64,000 nt of DNA, taken from Janthinobacterium sp. TB1-E2. GTDB lineage: Bacteria; Pseudomonadota; Gammaproteobacteria; Burkholderiales; Burkholderiaceae_D. Position numbers and translations under genes: made by a program. Of this stretch, positions 26,767 through 34,289 are shown one piece after another. Position 1 is the stretch's first letter; each line of letters starts with the position of its first letter. Location of the stretch: the NCBI RefSeq assembly GCF_036885605.1, contig NZ_CP142523.1, positions 4,216,001 to 4,280,000 of the forward strand, read 5' to 3'. The notes beneath the pieces were generated by a model that searched no databases, had not been told where the DNA came from, and was given only the letters and a program-made list of their open reading frames with translations.

Positions 26767-29700
26767 GCGTATTCTCCTTTCACTGCATTGGCCCAGGCGG
26801 ATGCCCGGGATGATTTATCCACGCCATCGACCACCGTCCTGGCGGCATTGGCGTTCGATTCAAAGGTGGCCTGGATGGTGGCACCCGTTTGCGCCCGCTG
26901 GTCGGCGCGCAAGCCTTCCAGCTCCACGCGCATGGCCTGGTTGTCTTCGCGCAGGCCGCGGATTTCGGCCACCAGCACGTCGGAGCCGACGTTCGCAGCC
27001 GACGAGTAGCGCACGGGGTCGAAGACTGCCGCTGTCACGGGAGAAGTCATCGCGGCCAGCGCGGCGACCACGGGAGGATTACCGAGCTGCACGCCCAGAT
27101 CCGCCGCACCACCCATCGCAGCCCGCAGACCGGCAATGGCTTGCGCCACCGTCAGCACGCTGTCGTTGATTTTGATCAAGCCCGACACCTGGGCATTGAG
27201 CGCATCGAGGCTGGCCTGCTGCACGTCGACCTGCGCGGCCGCCCATTTCAACGCTTCCTTGTTCGCTTCCACCACGCGGGCATAGTCGGCCGCATAGCGG
27301 GCGTCGGAAGCATTGACCACTTGCGAGGCCGTCAAAAATGCCTGTTCCGCGGCAGACAGCCCCGATTGCGCCGTCGTGTCGCCCGCATTCGCAGCCGCCA
27401 GGGTTTTCTCGAACTGTGCCCGCGCTTCGGCGTACTTCTGCTCCGGCGTCAGCGTCGACTGGGCACCCAAAGCCATGCTGGAATTGAGCCCATTCAAGGT
27501 CGTCACCCACGATTTCGACTTCTCCAGCGCCGACTTGGCCGCCACGGATTCCGTCTCGTAGGCTTTGGCCAGCGCATCCTTCGCGCTGGTCACCGCCTTG
27601 ACGGCCTGGATCTGGTCGAATAATCCGCGATTGGCATCGGCGACGCCGGCGCGCTGGGCAGCCAGCAACTGCGCTTCTGTTTTCGTCAGTTCGTTCAACT
27701 GCTGCTGCATGTCCTTGCGTTCGCTGGCGATGTCGCTGGCCGTCTTGTTCACTTCGGCCAGTTCACCGGTGGCGGCGGTGAGGTCGGCCGCATAATCGGC
27801 CGCCTTCTTGAACGGTTCGGCGATGGCAAGCAGTTGCACGTACATGTTCTGACCAGCAGCCGTGTTCAAGTCCTGCGCCAGCACCAGCGCCTTGAATTGC
27901 TCGCTCGTCGTCACGCCGGACTGTCCCAGCGCCGCCATGGCGCTACGCACCGACTTGGTGACCGGGTCCATCTGCTCGGCCTCGGTCAGGAAATTCTGCA
28001 CGAAGAAGCTGGTGCCGCTGGTCAGGGTATCGAGGTCGCCCGCCGCTTGAATCAGGCTTTCGCTCAGCGCCACGGCGGAAAGACCGGAGCTGTTGAACGA
28101 CTTGCCCAGCACGGCCAGCACATCCGACACCTGCATGTAGTTGTTGGCCACACGCGCCAAGGTTTCCAGATAGCCCTCGCCCACGGCCTGGTATTTTTCC
28201 AGCCCCCCAACGCCGAACTTCGCCATGTCGTCACCCAGCTTCGAAAAGGCCGCTTCCAGGGCCTTTTGCACTTCCTCGCCCTTCAAGTCCTTCAGGCTGA
28301 TCTTGCCCAGGCTGACGACGAAGGAATTCAAGCGCGCGGTGAAGGCATCGCCACCGACACCCAGCAAGTCGGCCGCAGAGACGATACTCGTGCGCAGACC
28401 AAGCACGATTTTCGTAAACTGGTCATTCGTTTCCGTCCCCATGGCCGTGAGATTCGTGGACTTCTTGTCGCTGGAAAACCAGCCGCCGGACTTCTTGAGA
28501 TCGACATAGGAATTCACGTTGAAGCGCTTAGTATCAAGGTCGCCCAGGCTCGACGAGTTGGTGACTATCCCCACATCCTGCACCGTGGTCTTGCCGCCAA
28601 AGATGCTGCTGACGACATTGCCAATGACGCCGCCGCTGGAACTGCCTTTGGTGCCCAGCGCGGACGTCAGGATGTCCGAACGCACCAGCAAGCTGCCCAA
28701 GCCACCGATGCCCGAGACGATCTGCTTGAGCGAGACCACCATCGACGAGGAATACGCGAGGCCCAGGCCGGAGTTTTTCTCCATGATTTCCAGGCTGTTT
28801 GCGATCGACGCCGATTTCGCGGATGAATCACCAAGCACCGTGCCGGTGCCTGTTGCAGCCTGCCGGTCCTTGGCGGTGGTATCGGCACCGCCACCGCCGC
28901 CAGAAACGGCAACGCCGATTGCTAGCAGCATGCCGGCCACCATGGCAAATGCGCCGATATTGGCAGGAAACGGCGCCGCCAAAGCCGATGCCAGCGCCGA
29001 CACGCCATACGCGCTGGACTTGGCCGTTTCCGCGGCGGTTACCGGTCCGACCGATGCCGCCGCGCCTGCGACTTCCGCCGTCGTCGCGGCAGTTTTTGCC
29101 GTCGTCACAAGGGTGATACTCGTCAGTTTTTCAAACAGCGACTTCGTATTCATGGCGAATTCATAGGCGCGGAAGCCTTTTTCCACCTTTTCCATGAGTT
29201 CATAGCCGGCCGACTTTTCTTTGAAAAAGCCCTTCGCGGCGGTCGCCATGTCGTGATACTGCTTGACCGTGGCCTTTTTCTTGTTTTCCTGTGCCTTTTC
29301 CTGCCCTTTTTCGGACGGGTCCTCCTTCACTTCCTTGGCAAAGGTAAAATCGATATCGTCCTGCGCCTTCCCGAATCCCAGCAAGGCAGTGGTCATTTTG
29401 CCGATGGTGCCGCCGACATTGCCAAAGGCCTTCTCCAGTTTTGTCGCCAATTGACCGGCAAATTCACCTGCCTCCTTCCACTCCGCCTCGCTATATTTGC
29501 GCGTGGGCGCCTCCGGTGACGCCTTTGCCTTGGCATCGGCAGCCTCTTTGCCTGCGGTGTCCAGCTTGTCCTGGCGCTGCTCTTCAAACGCAAAAGCGCC
29601 ATATTTGGCGCCTGCGCCGGCTGTGGCGGGGCTACCTGCGGCGCGGAAAGCCGCCAGCCGCGTATAGGCATTACCCAGACCGTTGACCACCTTGCTGGCA

Positions 29701-29942
29701 TCGGCCAGCGACTTCGCTTCGCCCGCATTCGATGCCCCAAGGGCCTTTGCGGCGGCGGTGGCATCGCGTGCCTGCTCCGCCTGGGCGCGCAGCAACAACG
29801 CCGACGATTCCGCCTCCGTATTGACGACTTTCAGGCCTTCGGCCGCGGCCAGGCTGGCCTCGCTGATTGCTTTCAGCACTTGCACCGTGTCCGTTGCCTT
29901 CGTCAAGTCGATGACAAGTTTTAATTCTGTTATCTCTGGCAT
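26763..29942 (-). CDS. phage tail tape measure protein
   Basis: 1059 residues, the longest gene of the tail cluster. It is rich in Ala, Lys, Glu and Ser, with long helical heptad stretches (KVVNTEAESSALLLRAQAEQ, ARAQFEKTLAAANAGDT). A central hydrophobic, glycine-rich patch spans about 290-350 (AALASALAAPFPANIGAFAM, AGMLLAIGVAVSGGGGG). This is the hallmark composition of tape-measure proteins, whose length sets tail length. At roughly 1.5 angstrom per residue of helix, a tail of around 150 nm would be expected; that is an estimate from a general rule. The following gene starts inside its stop codon. Confidence 0.85.
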   Translation of the reverse strand: MPEITELKLVIDLTKATDTVQVLKAISEASLAAAEGLKVVNTEAESSALLLRAQAEQARDATAAAKALGASNAGEAKSLADASKVVNGLGNAYTRLAAFRAAGSPATAGAGAKYGAFAFEEQRQDKLDTAGKEAADAKAKASPEAPTRKYSEAEWKEAGEFAGQLATKLEKAFGNVGGTIGKMTTALLGFGKAQDDIDFTFAKEVKEDPSEKGQEKAQENKKKATVKQYHDMATAAKGFFKEKSAGYELMEKVEKGFRAYEFAMNTKSLFEKLTSITLVTTAKTAATTAEVAGAAASVGPVTAAETAKSSAYGVSALASALAAPFPANIGAFAMVAGMLLAIGVAVSGGGGGADTTAKDRQAATGTGTVLGDSSAKSASIANSLEIMEKNSGLGLAYSSSMVVSLKQIVSGIGGLGSLLVRSDILTSALGTKGSSSGGVIGNVVSSIFGGKTTVQDVGIVTNSSSLGDLDTKRFNVNSYVDLKKSGGWFSSDKKSTNLTAMGTETNDQFTKIVLGLRTSIVSAADLLGVGGDAFTARLNSFVVSLGKISLKDLKGEEVQKALEAAFSKLGDDMAKFGVGGLEKYQAVGEGYLETLARVANNYMQVSDVLAVLGKSFNSSGLSAVALSESLIQAAGDLDTLTSGTSFFVQNFLTEAEQMDPVTKSVRSAMAALGQSGVTTSEQFKALVLAQDLNTAAGQNMYVQLLAIAEPFKKAADYAADLTAATGELAEVNKTASDIASERKDMQQQLNELTKTEAQLLAAQRAGVADANRGLFDQIQAVKAVTSAKDALAKAYETESVAAKSALEKSKSWVTTLNGLNSSMALGAQSTLTPEQKYAEARAQFEKTLAAANAGDTTAQSGLSAAEQAFLTASQVVNASDARYAADYARVVEANKEALKWAAAQVDVQQASLDALNAQVSGLIKINDSVLTVAQAIAGLRAAMGGAADLGVQLGNPPVVAALAAMTSPVTAAVFDPVRYSSAANVGSDVLVAEIRGLREDNQAMRVELEGLRADQRAQTGATIQATFESNANAARTVVDGVDKSSRASAWANAVKGEYA

Positions 29943-29953
29943 GTTTGGCCCCT

Positions 29954-29976
29954 AAAAAAGGCCGCGCATGGCGGCC
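29954..29976 (-). terminator. intrinsic terminator between chaperone and tape measure
   Basis: Minus strand: GGCCGC/GCGGCC 6-bp stem, five-base loop, six T residues. It lies between two genes that must be co-expressed for tail assembly, so read-through is expected. Confidence 0.8.
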
Positions 29977-29993
29977 GGGTTGGAAAATGCGGG

Positions 29994-30347
29994 TCAGCCC
30001 GCCGCATGCTGATGCGACAGGAACAGCGCGTCGAGCTGGTCGAGCAGCTGGTGCTCGAACGGTTCGATGGCGATGGCGTGGCGCGCCTGCCAGGCGAGGA
30101 TTTCCGTGCTGGCGATGGGGTTGACGGCCATGCCGTTCTGCCGCTTGCGGTTCAATTGTGCGAACCATTCCCACACGTGGGCCAGCTCGAACGGCATGGG
30201 TGGCGTCGCCTCCTCGGGCGGCGCGCGGTACAGCGGATGGCGCCGGGCGGCATCGATATGCTCGCCCTTGGCATGGCCATCGGCCGCGCGCGCGCCGCGC
30301 TCGAACTGGTGCCCGGCGTAGCGCAGCAGGCTGGCCGTCAGAGTTTC
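29994..30347 (-). CDS. T-part of the tail assembly chaperone, made by -1 frameshift
   Basis: An open frame in the -1 register relative to the preceding chaperone gene, running without a stop from the slippery site at 30347-30353 to the stop at 29994. It adds 117 residues. Its end contains VWEWFAQLNRKRQNGMAVNP and IASTEILAWQARHAI, the conserved WEWF...R...GM..NPI...EI.AW pattern of C-terminal parts of siphophage tail chaperones (gpT-like). The first ATG in this frame (30197) has only a weak upstream site, and the open frame continues to the slippery site, so a gpG-gpGT-type fusion of about 262 residues is the likely product. Confidence 0.75.
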   Translation of the reverse strand, partial: ETLTASLLRYAGHQFERGARAADGHAKGEHIDAARRHPLYRAPPEEATPPMPFELAHVWEWFAQLNRKRQNGMAVNPIASTEILAWQARHAIAIEPFEHQLLDQLDALFLSHQHAAG

Positions 30348-30781
30348 AAAAAATTCGACTCGTTTTCCAGCGCGGTGGTCACTTTTTCCTGCCAGGTCGG
30401 ATACTTTTCAAAGGCCGCTTCCAGCAGCGCCGGATCGAGCGGCACGGGTGCGCCGTTGCTGGTGAAGCCGTACCAGCCCGTGACCACGGCCAGTGCCAGG
30501 CGCTTCTGGTTGCCGTCGATGGCTTGCACCAGCAGTTCCGCGCCTTCGTCGGTGGAGGCGTCGATGGCCGTCTTGCGGCGTGCCGATTTCTTGTAGCCTT
30601 CGGCGCGCACGGCGTTGTTGGCCACGCGGTATTGCTCGCTGTTCTTGCCGACGATGGTCAGGCCGGCCACCGCTTCGCCGTCCGCGTCGAAGATGACTGG
30701 CACGTCGAGGGTGACGGGCGTGGCCGCCGCGTGGATATTGCCGATGTCGAAACCTGCCTGGATTTTTTGCGCGTTGTTCAT
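30338..30781 (-). CDS. tail assembly chaperone (gpG-like)
   Basis: 147 residues, MNNAQKIQAGFDIGNIHAAA at the start, an acidic and helical protein with VTGWYGFTSNGAPVPLDPAL near the end. Position between the tail tube and tape-measure genes, and the slippery heptamer T TTT TTG covering codons 144-145 just before its stop, identify it as the short form of the lambda G/GT type chaperone. The chaperone coats the tape measure before tube polymerisation. A terminator-like hairpin precedes it. Confidence 0.8.
   Translation of the reverse strand: MNNAQKIQAGFDIGNIHAAATPVTLDVPVIFDADGEAVAGLTIVGKNSEQYRVANNAVRAEGYKKSARRKTAIDASTDEGAELLVQAIDGNQKRLALAVVTGWYGFTSNGAPVPLDPALLEAAFEKYPTWQEKVTTALENESNFLKL
30347..30353 (-). 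promoter_or_regulatory. -1 ribosomal frameshift slippery heptamer T TTT TTG
   Basis: Minus-strand reading gives T TTT TTG in the zero frame (codons AAT TTT TTG AAA CTC TGA), a heptamer of the X XXY YYZ class allowing both tRNAs to re-pair after slipping one base. The zero frame ends two codons later, while the -1 frame stays open for 117 codons. Confidence 0.75.
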
Positions 30782-30814
30782 GTGTGATACTTTCTGGATG
30801 AAGTAGAAAAATAT

Positions 30815-30840
30815 AAAAAAAGGCCGCCATCGCGGCGGCC
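30815..30840 (-). terminator. intrinsic terminator after the tail tube gene
   Basis: Minus strand: a perfect 7-bp stem GGCCGCC/GGCGGCC, a five-base loop and seven T residues, 20 bp after the tail tube stop. Strong canonical terminator. Confidence 0.88.
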
Positions 30841-30860
30841 CCGGTGCAGGCGCTGGCTGC

Positions 30861-32066
30861 TTACAGCGCGCTGTCCTGGATGGTCAGGGTGGTCGCTTCA
30901 TGCTGCGCATCCGTGCCCTTGTAGCGCAGGACGTCGAAGGCGCAGGTGACGATCTTGTTTTTCTCGCCATCGTCGATCTTGGCCGAGGTGATCTTGATGC
31001 GGCCCATGGCCAGCGCCAGCACGTCGGCTGCCGGCGCCGTGCCCGACGCCATGGCGTAGGCCAGCGGGATGTCCGTCTCGGACTTGAAATAGTCGAGGTA
31101 GGTGGCGTCCTGCAGCAGCACCGTGAACTGGCCCGAGCCCATCACCTTGCCGCGCGAGGCGGCCGTGGCGTACTTCGAGCCGATCACCGGGTCGACCTTG
31201 ACCTGGCCATCGAGCGAGACGGACATGCCGGTGCAGATCTGCGACGGAATGCCGTTCACCGACAGCATCGCCGTGGCGCCCGAGAATTTGCCGGTGCCCG
31301 GCGCGGCCAGCGGCGTGGCGAAATGCGGCACGGCCGTGGTCGGGCCTTCCGACTTGCCCATCAGGGTGAAGTCCAGGCTGGTGATGCCGTTCGGCTGCAC
31401 GGCGATATCCATCTTGCTGACCAACTGGTCGACGAAGCTGCGGTGCACGCCGATGTTCGGGTCCTGCACTTCGGCCGTAAACCAGTCGGTGGTATGGCCG
31501 GTCAACGGAGTAAAGCTGCGCTTGCCCACGGCCGCCACGCCGACCGAGTCGCCGGCCGCCTTGACGATCATGGCCGAGCCGTCCATGAACTGGCCATTCA
31601 GGTTGGTAGCTGTCACCGACGTGACGAAGAAGTTCTTCGCGTTGTTGGCGGCCGCCGGTGCCGTCATGCCGGTGATGCGCACGACGCTGCCGGCGCGGAA
31701 GCCTTCGGCCAGCCAGGAACCGGCGCTGCGGGTCAGGCCGGAGGCTGCAGCGGCGATGGTCGTTTGCGCGGCAGCCACGCCGCCCGCCGTGAAGTCGCGG
31801 CGCAGCAGCGCGGCCATCAGCGGCGCGTACGTGCCGCATGCCGCTTCGGCCTTGATGGCGCCCGTGGTGCGGAAGTTGCCCAGGCGGGTATCGCCCTGCT
31901 GCTGGCTAGCGTCGATTTCGGCGCTCGCGTATTTGTCCGCTTCCGTGTCGAAGGTGGCCGTCACGCGGGGATAAATCTGGCCGCCGCCGGCGGCGGCCTT
32001 GCTGCCTTCGGCGCTTTGTTTGCTGATAACGATCACGCTGTCGATGCCGTTTGCTGTCAGTGCCAT
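30861..32066 (-). CDS. phage major tail tube protein
   Basis: 401 residues from the ATG at 32066 (GAAAGGT ribosome binding site); the frame stays open upstream but that part is out of character (proline/histidine-rich). The sequence is Ala/Gly/Thr-rich with many beta strands: VIVISKQSAEGSKAAAGGGQ, LRRDFTAGGVAAAQTTI, VDQLVSKMDIAVQPNGITSL and KVDPVIGSKYATAASRGKV. This resembles tail tube proteins of siphophages (TTP with an inserted domain). Being first of the tail genes and the only tube candidate, it should form the non-contractile tube. No sheath gene accompanies it. Confidence 0.78.
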   Translation of the reverse strand: MALTANGIDSVIVISKQSAEGSKAAAGGGQIYPRVTATFDTEADKYASAEIDASQQQGDTRLGNFRTTGAIKAEAACGTYAPLMAALLRRDFTAGGVAAAQTTIAAAASGLTRSAGSWLAEGFRAGSVVRITGMTAPAAANNAKNFFVTSVTATNLNGQFMDGSAMIVKAAGDSVGVAAVGKRSFTPLTGHTTDWFTAEVQDPNIGVHRSFVDQLVSKMDIAVQPNGITSLDFTLMGKSEGPTTAVPHFATPLAAPGTGKFSGATAMLSVNGIPSQICTGMSVSLDGQVKVDPVIGSKYATAASRGKVMGSGQFTVLLQDATYLDYFKSETDIPLAYAMASGTAPAADVLALAMGRIKITSAKIDDGEKNKIVTCAFDVLRYKGTDAQHEATTLTIQDSAL

Positions 32067-32140
32067 AAGTAATACCTTTCGTGGGATGAAAGCCGCCGGG
32101 GCGGTCTTGTGGGAGAAACTGAAAAATGGGAGATGAAACG

Positions 32141-32171
32141 AAAAAGCCCGCGCGCGGTGAGGCGGCGGGCT
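32141..32171 (-). terminator. leader terminator upstream of the tail operon (tR'-like)
   Basis: Minus strand: AGCCCGC/GCGGGCT 7-bp stem with a 13-base loop, followed by five T residues. It lies about 175-200 nt after the probable start of transcription and 75 bp before the tail tube ATG, where it would block all late genes unless antiterminated. Confidence 0.75.
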
Positions 32172-32350
32172 GGCGTCCGGATGGCATGGGGCCATGCCGG
32201 ATGGATGTTGGGCGAAGGGGCCATGAAGGCCGTTCGCTGCGCTGATTTCCCCTATCGGTGTCGCGCCGAAAGCGCGTCTATTACGAGTGGAGAAGCATGT
32301 GGTGTAGTGCTGTGTTGCCGGTGTTTCTGTTGCTGCGTGATCGAGACTCT

Positions 32351-32356
32351 ATTGTA
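32351..32356 (-). promoter_or_regulatory. -10 element of a putative late promoter (pR'-like)
   Basis: Minus-strand TACAAT (5 of 6 consensus). No matching -35 lies 16-18 bp upstream (CCTGGC-like), so it would need an activator or a promoter-bound antiterminator. It sits 42 bp past the zinc-finger gene. Confidence 0.4.
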
Positions 32357-32397
32357 GGGGCGTTTTTTTCAGTGCCAGGCATATTGCAAAAAAAATT

Positions 32398-32940
32398 TCA
32401 GTGACCGAGACGGCGCATGGCGCGGGCACCGTGCGACTGGAAGATGCCTTCCAGTTCGCTGACCATGTCCTTGATGCGTTCAAGCTCAAAGCCGCCGGAG
32501 CAGCTGATGGCCGCTTCGCCGCCACCGTGGCACGCCTTGCAAACGACAGGCGCGCCGGCCTGCATGGCGGCGACGACGCCCGTGCCGTGGCAGCCCTTGC
32601 ATTTGCTGTCGAGCCAATGCGCGAGCGACGCTTCGGCCACGCGGCGGTACAAGGTATTGGCGGCCTGCGCATCCCAGGCCGTCTGCGCCTTGACCCAGCG
32701 CCGCGCGTGGCCCTTCTGCGTCACGGCGGCCGTCCAGGCACGCAGCAGCTGCGCCAGGTTGCCCGCATTGCCTTCGAACAGGCGGCTGATGGTGCCGTCC
32801 GCGTATTTGACGCGGCACAGCAAGGCGCCCATGTCGCCGGCCAGCGCGGCCGCCGCGATCACGTCCAGGTCGTGGTGGACGGCATCGTCGCGCAGGTTTT
32901 GCGACGACAGCGATGCGATGAATTTTTCTGCGAATCCCAT
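32398..32940 (-). CDS. Cys-rich zinc-finger protein, candidate Q-like antiterminator
   Basis: 180 residues from the ATG at 32940, preceded by GAGGAGA. An N-terminal helical part is followed by LLRAWTAAVTQKGHARRWVK and then two CxxCxGxG knuckles, CKGCHGTG (C114, C117) and CKACHGGG (C134, C137), which should bind one zinc ion as in DnaJ or in the phage-82 type Q antiterminators. The C-terminal 30 residues are helical. It is encoded between the winged-helix regulator and the tail genes, and the promoter-like -10 and terminator lie directly downstream, as for lambda Q. I call it a candidate antiterminator: position and the zinc motif support this, but sequence similarity to Q has not been verified. 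Confidence 0.55.
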   Translation of the reverse strand: MGFAEKFIASLSSQNLRDDAVHHDLDVIAAAALAGDMGALLCRVKYADGTISRLFEGNAGNLAQLLRAWTAAVTQKGHARRWVKAQTAWDAQAANTLYRRVAEASLAHWLDSKCKGCHGTGVVAAMQAGAPVVCKACHGGGEAAISCSGGFELERIKDMVSELEGIFQSHGARAMRRLGH

Positions 32941-32965
32941 GATTTCTCCTCGTTCCTCGTTGATA

Positions 32966-33382
32966 CTAATCGTTGTTACTTGCCGGGCCAAACAGCGCCG
33001 CCACCAGCGGATCGCGGCGCGCCGTGCCGCGCGCCCAGCTGGCCGTGCGGCGCACCTGCGGCGGCAGTTCGGCCCAGCCGTCAACCTCGTCATCCTGCTC
33101 GCCCAGGGCGTACAGGGCGGGCCGCTGGCGCCCCGGCTCGGTGCAATGGCGCTGCGCCAGATGGATCTGCCCCATGCCGCACATGTGGCGCAAATAGCGG
33201 CTCATGGTGCCCGCATCGAGTCCCAGCAAGGCGGACAACTGTGCCGCGCTGGCCTGGCCCTGCTCGCGGATGTACTGCGCGATGCGGGCGATATGCAGCT
33301 GCGACTTCTTGCTGCGTCCCTGTAACTGGCGCCCCTGCCGTGGCGCCGCCCTGCTTTCAACCAACTGACTGCTGTTCAACAT
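32966..33382 (-). CDS. winged-helix DNA-binding regulator
   Basis: 138 residues from the ATG at 33382, preceded by GGGAGGT. A basic N-terminus is followed by LHIARIAQYIREQGQASAAQ and LSALLGLDAGTMSRYLRHMC, a clear winged-helix DNA-binding domain, and a wing (GQIHLAQRHCTEPGRQRPALYALG). The C-terminal RRDPLVAALFG is a short conserved tail seen in several phage-type regulators. It is transcribed divergently from the repressor gene, 149 bp away, and upstream of the zinc-finger gene (25 bp gap), so it should be the first gene of a repressor-controlled early operon. Role as activator or antirepressor is inference. Confidence 0.65.
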   Translation of the reverse strand: MLNSSQLVESRAAPRQGRQLQGRSKKSQLHIARIAQYIREQGQASAAQLSALLGLDAGTMSRYLRHMCGMGQIHLAQRHCTEPGRQRPALYALGEQDDEVDGWAELPPQVRRTASWARGTARRDPLVAALFGPASNND

Positions 33383-33450
33383 CTGCCTGACCTCCCGTGG
33401 TGTCGCCAACCGGCAGACGCTGTAGTGCGTTTGCGACAGGCAACAAGTGG

Positions 33451-33479
33451 ACTTTATCAATCGCTAATGTTAAAGTCAA
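33451..33479 (-). promoter_or_regulatory. promoter of the tailocin regulator operon
   Basis: Minus strand: -35 TTGACT (33474-33479), a 17-bp spacer and -10 TAAAGT (33451-33456). Five of six and four of six consensus positions, ideal spacing. It drives the winged-helix and zinc-finger genes. The dyad TTTATC-N4-GCTAAT at 33453-33468 overlaps the -10 and spacer. Confidence 0.6.
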
Positions 33480-33490
33480 GCATTTGGTAA

Positions 33491-33506
33491 TTTATCAAAC
33501 GGTAAA
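33491..33506. promoter_or_regulatory. putative repressor operator
   Basis: TTTATCAAACGGTAAA is a near-palindrome, TTTATC-N4-GGTAAA, 26 bp upstream of the repressor start. It matches the weaker dyad at 33453-33468 and the palindromic core at 34254-34269, TTTATC-N4-GATAAA. The three shared half-sites suggest one regulator binds all of them. Confidence 0.5.
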
Positions 33507-33531
33507 TTTCAGGTTTAATGTGGAGATGAAT

Positions 33532-34245
33532 ATGTATCAATACAGACGCGACCGCCTGCTGGCCCTGATCCGCGAGCACTACGACAACACGCGCAAGAAG
33601 ATTTCCGACGTCAGCGGCTGGAGCGAGGCGCGCATCTCGCAAATCCTCTCGCCCACCTACCGCGAGGGACGCGCGTTCAGCGAAAAGATCGCGCGCAAGC
33701 TGGAAGCGGATCTGCAGCTCGATAGCATGTACTTCGACCAGGGCGCGGCGCCCGACCAGGCGGCCATGGCCGCGCGCGCGCTGGCCGGCGCGCAGCCCGT
33801 GGTGGTGGAAGATGGCGAGGATGCGCGTTTTTACCCGATCCGCAAGGTGAAACTGCGGCTGTCGGCTGGCATCACGGGCTTTGCCATCGAACCGGAAACG
33901 CACGATGGCAGTACCATCAGCGTGCCGCGCAGCTGGGTCGAGCGCAATGGCTACCACCCTGAAAAACTGGTGGCGATCAAGGTCAAGGGCGAGAGCATGG
34001 AGCCGGCCCTGTACGAGGACGACGTGGTGATCATCAATACGGCCGACAACCGGCCGGCCGACGGCATCGTGTTTGCCATCAATTATGAAGGCGAACCGGT
34101 GGTCAAGCGCATGGCGCGCGATATCGGCGAATGGTGGCTGACGTCGGACAACCCCGATCAGCGCAAATACCACCGCAAGCTGTGCCGCGGCAATGAATGC
34201 CTGATCGTGGGCCGGGTCGTGCGCAAGGAAAGCGACCGGATTTGA
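33532..34245 (+). CDS. LexA/CI-type repressor with S24 autopeptidase domain
   Basis: 237 residues from the ATG at 33532, chosen because GGAG lies six bases upstream; an ATG two codons earlier abuts that site. The N-terminal 60 residues contain a helix-turn-helix (KKISDVSGWSEARISQILS). The C-terminal S24 domain carries the probable Ala112-Gly113 cleavage bond (LSAGITG), the nucleophile Ser155 in KGESMEP and the base Lys192 in PVVKRM; the 37-residue Ser-Lys spacing matches LexA. RecA-stimulated self-cleavage, hence SOS induction, is expected. It is divergent from the regulator operon and sits at the edge of the cluster, as PrtR does in pyocin clusters. Confidence 0.88.
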   Translation: MYQYRRDRLLALIREHYDNTRKKISDVSGWSEARISQILSPTYREGRAFSEKIARKLEADLQLDSMYFDQGAAPDQAAMAARALAGAQPVVVEDGEDARFYPIRKVKLRLSAGITGFAIEPETHDGSTISVPRSWVERNGYHPEKLVAIKVKGESMEPALYEDDVVIINTADNRPADGIVFAINYEGEPVVKRMARDIGEWWLTSDNPDQRKYHRKLCRGNECLIVGRVVRKESDRI

Positions 34246-34279
34246 AAGCGAAATTTATCGATTGATAAACTTCGCTTTC
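34244..34279. terminator. long inverted repeat at the repressor/prpE boundary
   Basis: GAAAGCGAA and TTCGCTTTC (9 bp) enclose TTTATC/GATAAA (6 bp) with one mismatch and a 4-nt loop. The hairpin begins in the repressor stop codon and ends 10 bp from the prpE stop, so it can serve as a bidirectional terminator. Its core also matches the operator half-sites. Confidence 0.6.
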
Positions 34280-34289
34280 ATCGTGGCGC

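Larger units (their letters stand above)
32067..32397. other. leader region between regulator genes and tail operon
   Basis: About 330 bp, non-coding. It holds, in transcription order on the minus strand, a TACAAT -10-like hexamer at 32351-32356, a hairpin CGCGC/GCGCG near 32264-32280 without T-run, and a terminator at 32141-32171. The tail tube gene follows. This order matches a late promoter with an early leader terminator. Confidence 0.5.

Noticed and set aside
18400..34245. Interpretation as an intact prophage
   Set aside because: No integrase, attachment repeats, replication, packaging, portal or capsid genes are present, whereas tail, lysis and regulation are complete.
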